This document shows, piece by piece, positions 8,600 through 16,652 of a stretch of DNA of 64,000 nucleotides. This DNA comes from Nitrospira sp. MA-1 (GTDB lineage: Bacteria; Nitrospirota; Nitrospiria; Nitrospirales; UBA8639). Every line of letters begins with the position of its first letter. The first letter of the stretch is position 1. The stretch lies in NCBI GenBank assembly GCA_032139905.1, contig JAQJDB010000007.1, positions 62,001-126,000 on the forward strand. The letters are read 5' to 3'. The notes below the pieces were generated by a model. The model worked only from the letters and a program-made list of their open reading frames with translations. It did not search any database and was not told the origin of the DNA. The position numbers were made by a program, and so were the translations under genes.

Positions 8600-9142
8600 T
8601 TATTTGATAGCACAGGAGTCGTCTGCACACGAATGCTTCAACAGAAGCTCGGGTGTTGCCGGGAGTTCGGCTGAGGATGTTGCGTGCTCCCGTAATAATC
8701 CCAGTTCCGCTCCGAGAAAAAGATCGTCATGCACCCCGAACATCTGTCGGTGCAATCCGCCTTGTGCGTTAATCAACACCGTGGTTGGAGTTCCCTGCAT
8801 CGCATATGCCCGCATGGTGCGGGGGAGCGGATCGCCATCCGGTCCCGGCAGGTCGACGGCAACCGGAAAACGAATGCGGTACTCATGCAGAAACGCGCGA
8901 AGCGAGGCCACGCCCATGGCCTCGTGGTGTTCGAATACCGTATGCAATCCGATGACTCTGACATCCGGAAAGAGCTTGGCCACGCGCTGAGCCTGAGGCA
9001 GGCCATGCGACACGCAGCCGGGGCAGAGCATCTGGAAGGCATGAAGAAGCACGACTTGACCCCGAAGCCCGGACAGGCTGAGGGGCTCGGGAGTATTGAA
9101 CCAGTCTGTGGTCTGCCATTCTGGAGCTAACTGGGTTTTCAT
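8600..9142 (-). CDS. Redoxin (AhpC/TSA-TlpA-like) thiol protein
   Basis: 180 residues from the ATG at 9142, chosen because AAGGAG lies about 8 bp upstream; an upstream start at 9214 would add an unlikely 24-residue leader. The thioredoxin fold shows LRGQVVLLHAFQMLCPGCVS with a CPGC motif near residue 39, then the cis-proline region GTPTTVLIN. It would be a cytosolic thiol reductase or peroxidase. It is transcribed away from an HxlR regulator at 9245, an arrangement typical of redox-sensing regulators and their targets. A C-terminal CADDSC adds two more cysteines. Confidence 0.83.
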   Translation of the reverse strand: MKTQLAPEWQTTDWFNTPEPLSLSGLRGQVVLLHAFQMLCPGCVSHGLPQAQRVAKLFPDVRVIGLHTVFEHHEAMGVASLRAFLHEYRIRFPVAVDLPGPDGDPLPRTMRAYAMQGTPTTVLINAQGGLHRQMFGVHDDLFLGAELGLLREHATSSAELPATPELLLKHSCADDSCAIK

Positions 9143-9244
9143 CAAAGGTCTCCTTGTTTGGTGGTTGAGTATTGGTCTTTCATGCAAGATACTTAACTTG
9201 CAGGAGTCTCTCAAGAAGGCACTTTTTGGTAAGGGGGTGACTGA

Positions 9245-9706
9245 ATGGTTCAGGATGATCCATTGATGGGAGTGGAGTCGGAGTTGCAGGATGGCAGGAA
9301 AATTCCTGTGGCTTCGATGGTGGAGAGTATTGTGGGCTGTAAGTGGTCTGTCCGCTTACTCCAGCTTTGTGCCGAGGGGAACAATCGCCCTGGTATGGTG
9401 CTCCGGGCATGTCCAGGTTTGTCGGCCAAAGTGATGAATGAACGATGGAGAAAGATGATCCGTTTCGGCATCATGCGGCGCACGGTGTTGGGACTAAAGC
9501 CTCCGGTTGAAGTGGAATATCAACTCACCCCGTTCGGTCGTCGGTTCTTGAAAATTCTTGACGAAGTGCGCAGGCTACAGGAGGCTGTGGATGTTGGGGG
9601 CATCTCGGAAACCAGCCAAACCCCGAAGAAGGCTAAGTCGAGTGGTCGCAACACGTCTCCCAAAAAGGGGAGACGACCTTCGGTGTCTGGTTCTTCTTCA
9701 AGGTGA
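9245..9706 (+). CDS. HxlR-family transcriptional regulator
   Basis: 153 residues. The winged helix follows the HxlR pattern: SIVGCKWSVRLLQLC, then LSAKVMNERWRKMIRFGIMR and VEYQLTPFGRRFLKIL. A cysteine at the position after VG in the first helix could serve in redox sensing, as in some HxlR proteins. The C-terminal ~35 residues are basic and low complexity (Lys/Ser/Arg-rich). AAGGGGG precedes the ATG. It is divergent from the redoxin gene with about 100 bp between starts, so it probably regulates that gene and itself. Confidence 0.84.
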   Translation: MVQDDPLMGVESELQDGRKIPVASMVESIVGCKWSVRLLQLCAEGNNRPGMVLRACPGLSAKVMNERWRKMIRFGIMRRTVLGLKPPVEVEYQLTPFGRRFLKILDEVRRLQEAVDVGGISETSQTPKKAKSSGRNTSPKKGRRPSVSGSSSR

Positions 9707-9880
9707 AGTAATCCTCAGCTCAACTTCTGACTTACTTTTTCAGGATCATATAGAATTATTGGTTCAGGCCTAACAGCTTTAGGATATGTATTGGGCCTTT
9801 ATCTTGGGGTTTGCCAGAAAAAATTTGCTGATAGGTGAACGCATCGCACCCAACTCTCGTATCAATGTGTTGTTCTGTGT

Positions 9881-10085
9881 TGCCGGGTTTCGCCCCGGCA
9901 GGCGAGGCCCTTTTGTTTCGGCAAAAGGACCCAAAACCATTGACGCCCCGTCTGGACTCATTGGAAAGGATGGACGCCAGTCTTAGGAGGGCGGACCAAC
10001 TCGCTCCGCTCAAACAAGGCCCGCCAACTGAGGAGAGCGTCCATCCTTGTGGGCCAGCCGGCAGGCGTCGGAGCAGGGGAGACGA
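9881..10085 (+). repeat. Double-hairpin intergenic repeat, copy 1
   Basis: Begins with TGCCGGGTTTCGCCCCGGCA (hairpin), then CCTTTTGTTTCGGCAAAAGG (second hairpin), and ends near GGCAGGCGTCGGAGCAGGGG. Four more copies occur at 48161-48355, 51109-51305, 52661-52858 and 56261-56458. Short open frames across it are by-products of its composition. Confidence 0.9.
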
Positions 10086-10445
10086 ACAATTCGCTGGCGC
10101 ACATGAAACAGCGACGAGGCCTAAATTCTGTATGATCCCTTTTACAACCCCGCGGACTGTCTTCTCTCATGAGCATACGATCCTCAACAATAAACTTAGA
10201 GCTAAGAAAACTCATTTCATCTTGACATATTTTGGGGATTGAAGTTGAATTAGTCAGGTCTGTTCACCAATCATCAAATCCTACAAAAGTGTAAGAAGGT
10301 TTGGATGTTGATGAGGGTCATCCAGATTCTGCAAGGAATGCATTAGTTCGTTACTGAGTTTTTATCGACTTTTGTTGAGCCGAAGCAAAGAGCCAAACAA
10401 TGAAGGATCAATAAAAAACACTAATGATATTGGAAAGGAAAATCT
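10086..10445. other. Non-coding stretch before the DUF5343 gene
   Basis: AT-rich, no supported gene. It probably holds the promoter of the DUF5343-HEPN operon, but I cannot fix its boxes. Confidence 0.4.
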
Positions 10446-11081
10446 ATGGCAGGGTTACCCTACGTTACTGCGCCAGGAAATATTGAAAAGGCGTTAAATG
10501 GAATTAAGTCAGCTGCAACACCGGAGCGAGTAACCCAAGACTTCGTGAAAACGATTCTTCATATTCCCGGCGGATCAGGGGACCAAATTACCTCGTTTCT
10601 GAAAAAAATTGGTTTTGCGAATTCAGATGGTACCCCATCTAGTATTTATAAAAAATTTCGTAACGATGCTACTTCTGGGCAGGCAGTGGCTGAGGCATTG
10701 AAGATTGGTTATACCAATTTGTATATTCGAAATGAATACATGCATAGTTTGTCAGACAAGGAGTTGAAAGGATTAATTATTGAAGAAACTGGCCAGAGTG
10801 AGGGCTCAAATGCCGTCAGCTTTGCATTGGCATCAATTAAGGCACTTAAGAAATTCGCTGAATGGGGGAAATCGATTGTTGAGGAAGTTAAGGAAATGCC
10901 TTCGCCACCTAAAAGCCCTCAAGATTTACCTTTGCCTGGCGGTTCCAAAAATTCTGGAGTTGGTCTAAATCTGTCTTACACGATCAATCTAAATCTTCCT
11001 GCAACGTCGGACATTTCTGTTTTTAATGCAATATTCAAGAGCCTGAAAGACAACCTTTTAAAAGAGGCTGGAAGTGAGTAG
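10446..11081 (+). CDS. DUF5343-domain protein, partner of a HEPN protein
   Basis: 211 residues. The N-terminal ~140 match the DUF5343 pattern as I know it: LPYVTAPGNIEKALNGIKSA, VTQDFVKTIL, FLKKIGFANSDGTPSSIYKK and the segment NEYMHSLSDKELKGLI. A Pro/Ser linker follows and then a beta motif NLSYTINLNLPATSD with a closing helix, often seen at the end of DUF5343 proteins. AAAGGA lies 8 bp before the ATG. It overlaps the downstream HEPN gene by 8 bp, so the two are translationally coupled. The biochemical role is unknown; as the partner of a HEPN RNase-like protein it may be an antitoxin or sensor. Confidence 0.75.
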   Translation: MAGLPYVTAPGNIEKALNGIKSAATPERVTQDFVKTILHIPGGSGDQITSFLKKIGFANSDGTPSSIYKKFRNDATSGQAVAEALKIGYTNLYIRNEYMHSLSDKELKGLIIEETGQSEGSNAVSFALASIKALKKFAEWGKSIVEEVKEMPSPPKSPQDLPLPGGSKNSGVGLNLSYTINLNLPATSDISVFNAIFKSLKDNLLKEAGSE

Positions 11082-11661
11082 AACTGATGACCATGTGCGA
11101 TCCTTTGGGATGTCAGGATATATGATCACTGATGATCTGAGAAATGTTGAAGAGCGATATAGTATTGAGCTAGGACATGCATCAAAATCATTAAGCGACA
11201 CACCAACTGAGTACTATCCTCAGTTTGAGCAGAGTGTTCGTGCTGAGGCGAATGAAATGTCTCGGCACTATGAGTTGTTTTATTGTCTTGAAAATGCCAT
11301 AAGAAAATTGATTACAGAGACTCTTCATGAAAGTGAAGGGAGGGAATGGTGGGACAGTGGAAAAATACCAGCAGACATTGTTCGTCAAGTTAAAGGACGT
11401 ATTCTAAAGGAAATTGATAGCGGGGTGACCCGACGTTCAGATTCTGATATTGATTACACCAACTTTGGTGAGTTGTCAGTAATTATTACGACAAACTGGG
11501 ATCTGTTTGGAACGATTTTTTCAAGTAGGCGGGCTGTCGAGAAGGTAATGAGTAGCTTGAATTTGTTACGAGGACCAATAGCACACTGTTGTCCCTTGTC
11601 AGAAGATGAGATTGATAGGCTTAGGCTAACAGTTAAGGACTGGTTTCGAATGATAGGATAG
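11074..11661 (+). CDS. Swt1-type HEPN-domain protein (putative RNase)
   Basis: 195 residues. The C-terminal ~135 carry the Swt1-HEPN pattern: YELFYCLENAIRKLITETL, then DIDYTNFGELSVIITTNWDL and LNLLRGPIAHCCPLSEDEID. The last contains R166-x4-H171, the HEPN catalytic Rx4-6H motif, so the nuclease site looks intact. HEPN proteins of this sort cleave RNA in toxin-antitoxin and phage-defence systems. It overlaps the DUF5343 gene by 8 bp and is followed 114 bp later by a membrane protein gene cut by an insertion sequence. AT-rich composition points to horizontal acquisition. Confidence 0.78.
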   Translation: MSRTDDHVRSFGMSGYMITDDLRNVEERYSIELGHASKSLSDTPTEYYPQFEQSVRAEANEMSRHYELFYCLENAIRKLITETLHESEGREWWDSGKIPADIVRQVKGRILKEIDSGVTRRSDSDIDYTNFGELSVIITTNWDLFGTIFSSRRAVEKVMSSLNLLRGPIAHCCPLSEDEIDRLRLTVKDWFRMIG

Positions 11662-11775
11662 GGTCAATGACCTGCAACCTTCAGATATTACCTTTTTCCA
11701 GGGGCGGATTTAACGAAGGTCGGCCAGGAATTTGAGTACTAACTGAATTGGTGCCTAATTTCTATAGGCTATTTA

Positions 11776-12164
11776 ATGAATCGTTTTAATATCCAATTAG
11801 CAAAAACAATTGTTCCGATTCTGCTTTCCGTACTTAGCTTTGGTCTGGGTATGTGGAGCAAAATGGCCAATGGTTTACTCCTACAAAATTCGACCACCGA
11901 ATGGGTTGGTTTTATCCTTATTGCTTTGTTAATTCCTTTGTATACAATACAAATTTCGATCCAACTATCACTTTACCCTGATCTCAACTCTATAGCCGGA
12001 GATATAGGAAAAGCGATAAGTGAAGGAAAAGTAGTTTATGTGGGAAATGCAGTCGAGGCTGCTCCAATTGTGATTGATCGTCTAAAAACTGCCTCAGAGG
12101 CGCTAAACACGTATCTCATTTCTGATGAGGTGCCATTTCCAAAAAAGATTAGTGAACTGAGAAG
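11776..12164 (+). pseudogene. N-terminal part of a membrane protein gene split by an insertion sequence
   Basis: About 130 codons before the insertion at ~12165. Two hydrophobic segments (TIVPILLSVLSFGLGMW and WVGFILIALLIPLYTIQI) form a hairpin, followed by a soluble part (GDIGKAISEGKVVYVGNAVE). The reading frame then enters insertion-sequence DNA and stops at 12216 with insertion-encoded residues. The matching C-terminal part probably resumes at 14708. The gene is downstream of the DUF5343-HEPN pair on the same strand and could have been its third member, with a membrane role. I do not recognise the family. Confidence 0.6.
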
Positions 12165-12212
12165 TGGACCCCGATTTCTGGACAGCTTGATAAGTGAAAT
12201 TTCTGCTTTTCA

Positions 12213-12710
12213 TTAGGCTGCTTGTTTCTCTCTGGGATCGGCAAAATACACCGCGTCTGGTGTTTGGCGATTCAACGCCTGATGGCCCCGTTCCGTGTTA
12301 TAGAACTGAAAATAGTGAGTCAGGCCCATACGTAGAGCCGCTGGGGTTTCATATGCTTGCAGATACACGTCCTCATACTTGACGCTCCGCCAAAGCCGTT
12401 CGACGAACACATTGTCGACCCACCGACCTTTGCCATCCATACTGATCGTCACGCCGTGGGATTTGAGCACGGCCGTGAATGCTTCACTGGTGTATTGCGC
12501 TCCCTGATCCGTGTTGAAGATCTCCGGGGCTCTATAGCGCCCCAGGGCTTCTTCTAAGGCCTCCACGCAGGCCTCGGTCTCTAGGGTATTCGACACCCGC
12601 CAAGCCAAGACCCGGCGCGAATACCAGTCCATGATTACCGTGAGATACATAAAGCCTTTGGCCATCGGAATGTAGCAGATATCGCTCGCCCCGGCCTGAT
12701 TGGGCCGAGA
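12213..12710 (-). pseudogene. IS3-family transposase orfB, C-terminal part (outer copy)
   Basis: Encodes the DDE integrase core from NQAGASDICYIP to the end, with NTDQGAQYTS (second Asp) and VFVERLWRSVKYE (Glu). The Trp usual in NQVWASD is Gly here, a further sign of decay. It is separated from its N-terminal part by the inner insertion sequence, so no complete transposase can be made. Confidence 0.85.
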
Positions 12711-12762
12711 GAAGTGGACCCCGATTTCTGGACAGGGCGCTAAGTGAAACTTCTGCTGGGCA

Positions 12763-13608
12763 TTATGCCGCCTTCGTTGCCATTGGACCTGCCCAATATA
12801 CGGTATCCGGTGTCTGTCGATTCAAGGACTGGTGACGGCGTTCCGTGTTATAGAACGTGAAATAGCCAGTCAGCCCAGCCCGTAGCGCTGCGGGCGTCTC
12901 ATAGGCTCGCAGGTACACGTCCTCATACTTCACACTGCGCCATAGTCGTTCGACGAATACGTTGTCGACCCAACGCCCCTTACCATCCATACTGATTTGC
13001 ACCCCACGATCTTTGAGTGTCGCGGTGAATGCCTCACTGGTATATTGGGCACCCTGATCCGTATTGAAGATCTCTGGCGCCCCATAGCGCAAGAGGGCTT
13101 CTTCCAGCGCCTCCACACAGGCATCCGTTTCCAGCGTATTCGAAACGCGCCACGCCAACACCCGACGTGAGTACCAGTCTATGATGGCGGTGAGATACAT
13201 GAACCCCTTGGCCATCGGGATATAACAGATATCACTCGCCCACACCTGGTTTGGACGTTCAATTCTCAGGCCTCTTAATAAGTAGGGATAAATTTTGTGC
13301 CCCAGTCCTGGTTGACTCGTTCGCGGCTTCGGGTAAATCGCTCGGATCCCCATCTTGCGCATCAACCGTTGAACGCGTTTACGATTCACTCTATGGCCCT
13401 GTTGTTGAAGCTCAACACACAGGCGACGGCTGCCATAGAACGGCCATTTCAGATAGAGCTCGTCGAGTTGGCGCATCAAAACAAGGTCTGCCGCTGAGAC
13501 ATCCTGGGGCCGTGCATAGGCACTCGAACGCGGCACGGCTAACAGCTGACATTGACGAGTCACCGAAAGTCCTTGCTGGGCCTTGAGCATCGCTTTGCGC
13601 TCAGTCAT
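12763..13608 (-). CDS. IS3-family transposase OrfB (DDE integrase core)
   Basis: 281 residues. The N-terminal HTH_21-like part contains PFYGSRRLCVELQQQGHRVN. The rve domain runs from PNQVWASDICYIPM with the first catalytic Asp, through NTDQGAQYTS, to VFVERLWRSVKYED with the catalytic Glu; all three DDE residues are present. It is expressed as a fusion with OrfA by -1 frameshifting. The reading frame is intact, so this copy may still be mobile. Confidence 0.93.
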   Translation of the reverse strand: MTERKAMLKAQQGLSVTRQCQLLAVPRSSAYARPQDVSAADLVLMRQLDELYLKWPFYGSRRLCVELQQQGHRVNRKRVQRLMRKMGIRAIYPKPRTSQPGLGHKIYPYLLRGLRIERPNQVWASDICYIPMAKGFMYLTAIIDWYSRRVLAWRVSNTLETDACVEALEEALLRYGAPEIFNTDQGAQYTSEAFTATLKDRGVQISMDGKGRWVDNVFVERLWRSVKYEDVYLRAYETPAALRAGLTGYFTFYNTERRHQSLNRQTPDTVYWAGPMATKAA

Positions 13609-13916
13609 CGGCCGGGTCCGAGCGCGGTGGCTAAAAAATCCTTCTCCATGGTCAGCTGGCCAATCTTGGCATGCAGCTTCTGCTGGACCTGTTCATGGTC
13701 GGCAGCAGCAACGAGACTGGCGCCAAAAACATGTTCTGCCTTGCTCAGCAGCTGCTTCTTCCAATCTTGGATCTGATTCGGATGTACGTCAAACTGCTCG
13801 GCCAATTCCGCCAACGTGCGTTCGCCCTTGACGGCGGCCAAGGCCACCTTGGCCTTAAACGCTGGGGAATGATTCCGTCGGGATCGTCGTGCCATCTTCT
13901 GCTCCTTTCGTTGCAA
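13605..13916 (-). CDS. IS3-family transposase OrfA (helix-turn-helix protein, inner copy)
   Basis: 103 residues. The HTH_Tnp_1 pattern RRNHSPAFKAKVALAAVKGE followed by LAELAEQFDVHPNQIQDWKK binds the inverted repeats. A leucine-zipper-like C-terminus follows, ending with the slippery TTTTTTA and an ATGA overlap with orfB. GGAG lies upstream of the ATG. Confidence 0.92.
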   Translation of the reverse strand: MQRKEQKMARRSRRNHSPAFKAKVALAAVKGERTLAELAEQFDVHPNQIQDWKKQLLSKAEHVFGASLVAAADHEQVQQKLHAKIGQLTMEKDFLATALGPGR

Positions 13917-13983
13917 ACAAATATAGCGCAGAAGATTTCACTTAGCATCCTCATTATTCTGTCCAAGGACTGGGGACCACTTC

Positions 13984-14336
13984 TGAGTGATGGTGAGGCC
14001 ACGCAGGCGGTAGGGATAAATCTTGTGTCCGTGCCCGGGAAGACTGGTCCGTGGCTTTGGATAGATGGCCCGCAGGCCCATCTGTCGCATCAGACGCTGC
14101 ACCCGCTTGCGATTGACTCCATGTCCTCGTTGTTGGAGGACCGCGCACAGGCGACGGCTGCCATAGAAGGGCCACTTCAGATACACTTCATCCAGGATAC
14201 GCATGAACGTGAGGTCGGCTGCTGCGACCGGCTGTGAGCGTGCGTACGCACTGGAGCGTGGCACGGTCAGCAACTGACACTGCCGCGTGACGGGAAGGGG
14301 TTGCCGAGTCCTAATCATCGCTTTGCGCTCAGTCAT
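13984..14336 (-). pseudogene. IS3-family transposase orfB, N-terminal part (outer copy)
   Basis: Encodes the first ~115 residues (MTERKAMIRTRQPLPVTRQC onward, with PFYGSRRLCAVLQQRGHGVN) up to LRGLTI, where the inner insertion sequence begins. The frame then runs briefly into inner-element DNA and stops. The remainder of the gene is at 12213-12710. Confidence 0.85.
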
Positions 14337-14623
14337 CGGCTGTGCCCAAGCGCGTGTGCTAAAAAATCCTTCTCCATCGTCAACTGCCCGATCTTGGCGT
14401 GAAGTTGTTGTTGCCGCTGCTCCTGGGTGGCCGTTTCGGCTAGACCGGAGCCAAACACATGGTCGGCTTTCGCGATGAGCTGTTTCTTCCAGTCTTGAAT
14501 CTGATTGGGATGGACGTCAAAATGCTCAGCCAACTCGGCGAGAGTCCGGTCGCCCCGAACGGCGGCTAACGCCACCTTCGCTTTAAACGCCGGGGAATGA
14601 TTGCGTCGTGATCGTCGGGCCAT
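14333..14623 (-). CDS. IS3-family transposase OrfA (outer copy)
   Basis: 96 residues, close to the inner copy: RRNHSPAFKAKVALAAVRGD, then LAELAEHFDVHPNQIQDWKK. The slippery TTTTTTA is at 14360-14366 (minus strand). The frame is intact but its orfB is split, so it can supply only OrfA, which in IS3 elements can act as a repressor of transposition. Confidence 0.9.
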   Translation of the reverse strand: MARRSRRNHSPAFKAKVALAAVRGDRTLAELAEHFDVHPNQIQDWKKQLIAKADHVFGSGLAETATQEQRQQQLHAKIGQLTMEKDFLAHALGHSR

Positions 14624-14707
14624 CTTCTGCTCCTTTCGTTGAAGAGGAATATACCGCAGAAGATTTCACTTAGCATCCGAGATGTTCTGTCCAAGACATG
14701 GGGTCCA

Positions 14708-15072
14708 CTGCTCTGGTTGAGGGGGGCATAAGGGAATTTGTTAAACGAAATGACACAAGTTTTGAGGAAACATGTTCTGAAAAGGGTAAGGAGCGGGCAG
14801 ACAATTTAAAGAAAAATTTTAACGGCACCCTCCCAACTTCATATAAGGTTCGTGTAATTAATAAAAGTGAGTTTCCGGCGTGCAATTTCATTATCCTTAC
14901 TCGTAAGGCTTCTGACCCGATACCGCAGGAGATCTTCTTCGGTTGGGGTTTTTTTCGAGGGAATCATAATGAATCAGTCTTTTGGAGCAACGACAAAGAT
15001 CTTATTGGATTCTTTAAGGGTTATCACAAGGCTCTACGAACTAACGATATCTCATCTAGCTACAAGCCCTGA
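14708..15072 (+). pseudogene. C-terminal part of the membrane protein gene split by the insertion sequence
   Basis: About 120 codons in one open frame that runs in from the element end without a start of its own. It encodes a basic helical stretch (GKERADNLKKNFNG) and a conserved-looking end (IPQEIFFGWGFF, NESVFWSNDKDLIGFFKGYH). Left and right parts are both at codon position 2 at the joints. Composition matches the AT-rich genes upstream, which supports one original gene of about 250 residues. Family unknown. Confidence 0.5.
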
Positions 15073-15341
15073 TCAATGCGATGAAAAATTAGATTGGATC
15101 CTTTGACGGTGAATCTACACTTATCCTTTATCTGCCCCCTCCACTCGTATGGTATTAGATGTAGTAATTAAAGCCTACTATTGGGAATGCCCAAAAATAT
15201 TACGAGATTAGGTTGCAGGGTCTAGGTCGATGTTCCCTGGCCAAAAATCAAAATTGAATACTTATATGGGTTAGAAGTAATTTGGGCGGTTCTGGGTGAA
15301 AAATGGGTTCAGATCTTGCGATCAAGCATCACGCTAGTTTT

Positions 15342-16049
15342 TTATTGCAAGGGGGACATAACCTTTTTGGGGACAAATTCTAGGAAGTATTGGCGGGGGA
15401 GGAAGGTGTGTTCTTTGGCTAAGGTAAAGCCGGCTTGTTCCATGTCCTTGATCACTTGTTCTTTCGGAACAAGGTGGCGTTTTGAAAAGCCGAGTGTGCC
15501 TGATCGCTCATCGGCATAGTAGTCGATGATGACCACACGTCCGTTTGGCTTGAGGGCAGGCTTGGTGTTGGCCAGATAGTCGATCTGATCTTCCAGGTGA
15601 TGATAGACATCGCACAAGAATACGATGTCGGCGTTGTTCCCGGAAAATGTGGGACCTTCTGACTCGGCCAGAACAAAACGGACTCTGTTGGCGAGTCCAA
15701 TTTTTTCCAACTTTCCTTTGTTGTAATTCAACATTTTCTGTTCGACATCGATGGCGATGACCTGCCCCTTTTCTCCCACCGATTCGGCAAAGCGACGGGT
15801 GAAATAACCCGAGCCTGCCCCGATATCGATTACCATCATGCCAGGCGTGAGGTTCAGGGCCTCAATGACTTTTTCGGGTTGTTGGTGCTGATCCCGTTCC
15901 GGGCGTTCAAGAGCGTGAATGTATCTGTTGATATCCCATGTTTTATGGGCGCAACTTGCGGTAAGACTGGCGAAAAAAGAGACAAGCAGGAGGCAATGCC
16001 ACAAGGGCCGGTTGTATGGCTTTATTTGAGAGACGATTCGACCCTTCAT
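15342..16049 (-). CDS. SAM-dependent methyltransferase with a lipoprotein-like signal
   Basis: 235 residues. The class I Rossmann fold has the SAM loop MVIDIGAGSGYFTRRFAE near residue 73, then VIAIDVEQKML and DIVFLCDVYHHL. Before this is a basic N-terminus, a hydrophobic segment (WHCLLLVSFFASLTASC) and Cys-33 in a lipobox-like context. It would therefore sit outside the cytoplasm, where SAM is not expected. Such secreted methyltransferase-like proteins are found in several Gram-negative groups; substrate unknown. The hydrophobic stretch may instead be a membrane anchor with the catalytic domain inside. It stands alone, just downstream of the accessory island. Confidence 0.82.
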   Translation of the reverse strand: MKGRIVSQIKPYNRPLWHCLLLVSFFASLTASCAHKTWDINRYIHALERPERDQHQQPEKVIEALNLTPGMMVIDIGAGSGYFTRRFAESVGEKGQVIAIDVEQKMLNYNKGKLEKIGLANRVRFVLAESEGPTFSGNNADIVFLCDVYHHLEDQIDYLANTKPALKPNGRVVIIDYYADERSGTLGFSKRHLVPKEQVIKDMEQAGFTLAKEHTFLPRQYFLEFVPKKVMSPLQ

Positions 16050-16652
16050 AGTTCCTACCTTTCAATTCGTGTGTGAGTTTTGGGTTAACTTTCGAAAGGA
16101 AATTGATTTACTTACATAACGTTTGTGCCGTTGAATTACAAGTATCATTCAAGAATTTGATGAGGAGATTGTCGGTCTTGCGTATCACGAAGATTGGCAT
16201 GCAGATATTCAGCACATGAAATGTACTCTCATCAGGGACATGGGTACATTGATTTTTAAGGGATTTAGCTCTTTCTTTTGAATTCGATCCTCCACACCTG
16301 ATTTTTCCAGAATACCCGGCACATGCCTTTTGACTGATTTTTGGCGACTTATCCTAAAATATCAAAAATTTGCCTTCAAGGGTTTTTGACAGTTACGGCT
16401 TGGCTGGCGAGGTATAGGATGAAGTCAATACCAGTAAATTTCCATGTGCTGAGAGCCTCACCTATTTTGTTCTAAAGTTTTATCGGAAAGGAGGCGTACA
16501 AGAAGGCATTTTTCTTCTGGCCTAAACTGGAGACTTCGAGCCCATTTCCGGGTGCAGTTTTAGGAAGAGGAAAATGGAGTATGAGGATCGAGGGAATTTC
16601 TGGATATGACAAGATTGACGAGCCCTACAAATAAATCAAATCAGGAGGCATT
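16050..16652. other. 600-bp non-coding stretch
   Basis: No supported gene on either strand. It separates two divergent genes. A TTGACA occurs at 16386-16391 and TATAGG at 16413, but with a 21-bp gap, too long for a confident promoter. Confidence 0.4.

Larger units (their letters stand above)
12711..13983 (-). mobile_element. IS3-family insertion sequence (inner copy), apparently complete
   Basis: About 1.27 kb, bounded by GAAGTGGACCCC on the left and the complement of GAAGTGGTCCCC on the right. It carries intact orfA and orfB and lies inside orfB of a related element, at the codons between LRGLTI and RPNQ. orfA and orfB overlap in the -1 frame, and TTTTTTA near the end of orfA (minus strand, 13632-13638) is a classic slippery site for making the OrfAB transposase. 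Confidence 0.88.
12165..14707 (-). mobile_element. IS3-family insertion sequence (outer copy), interrupted by a second copy
   Basis: Ends are TGGACCCC (12165) and GGGGTCCA (ending 14707), followed inward on both sides by a further shared inverted stretch around CTGTCC. Removing the inner element leaves about 1.28 kb, a normal IS3-family size. Order on the minus strand: orfA (14623-14333), first part of orfB (14336 to ~13984), inner element, last part of orfB (12710-12213). It splits the membrane protein gene. No target duplication is visible (left flank GAAG, right flank CTGC), so later rearrangement is possible. Confidence 0.85.

Noticed and set aside
9835-10242. Open frames of 66-135 codons across the double-hairpin repeat
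   Set aside because: They occur in most copies of the repeat in several frames, follow its GC-rich composition and have no ribosome site.
12150-14720. Target-site duplication of the outer insertion sequence
   Set aside because: Left flank GAAG and right flank CTGC do not match; I cannot show one.
16386-16418. Promoter-like TTGACA with TATAGG
   Set aside because: Spacer of 21 bp is too long for a standard sigma-70 promoter.
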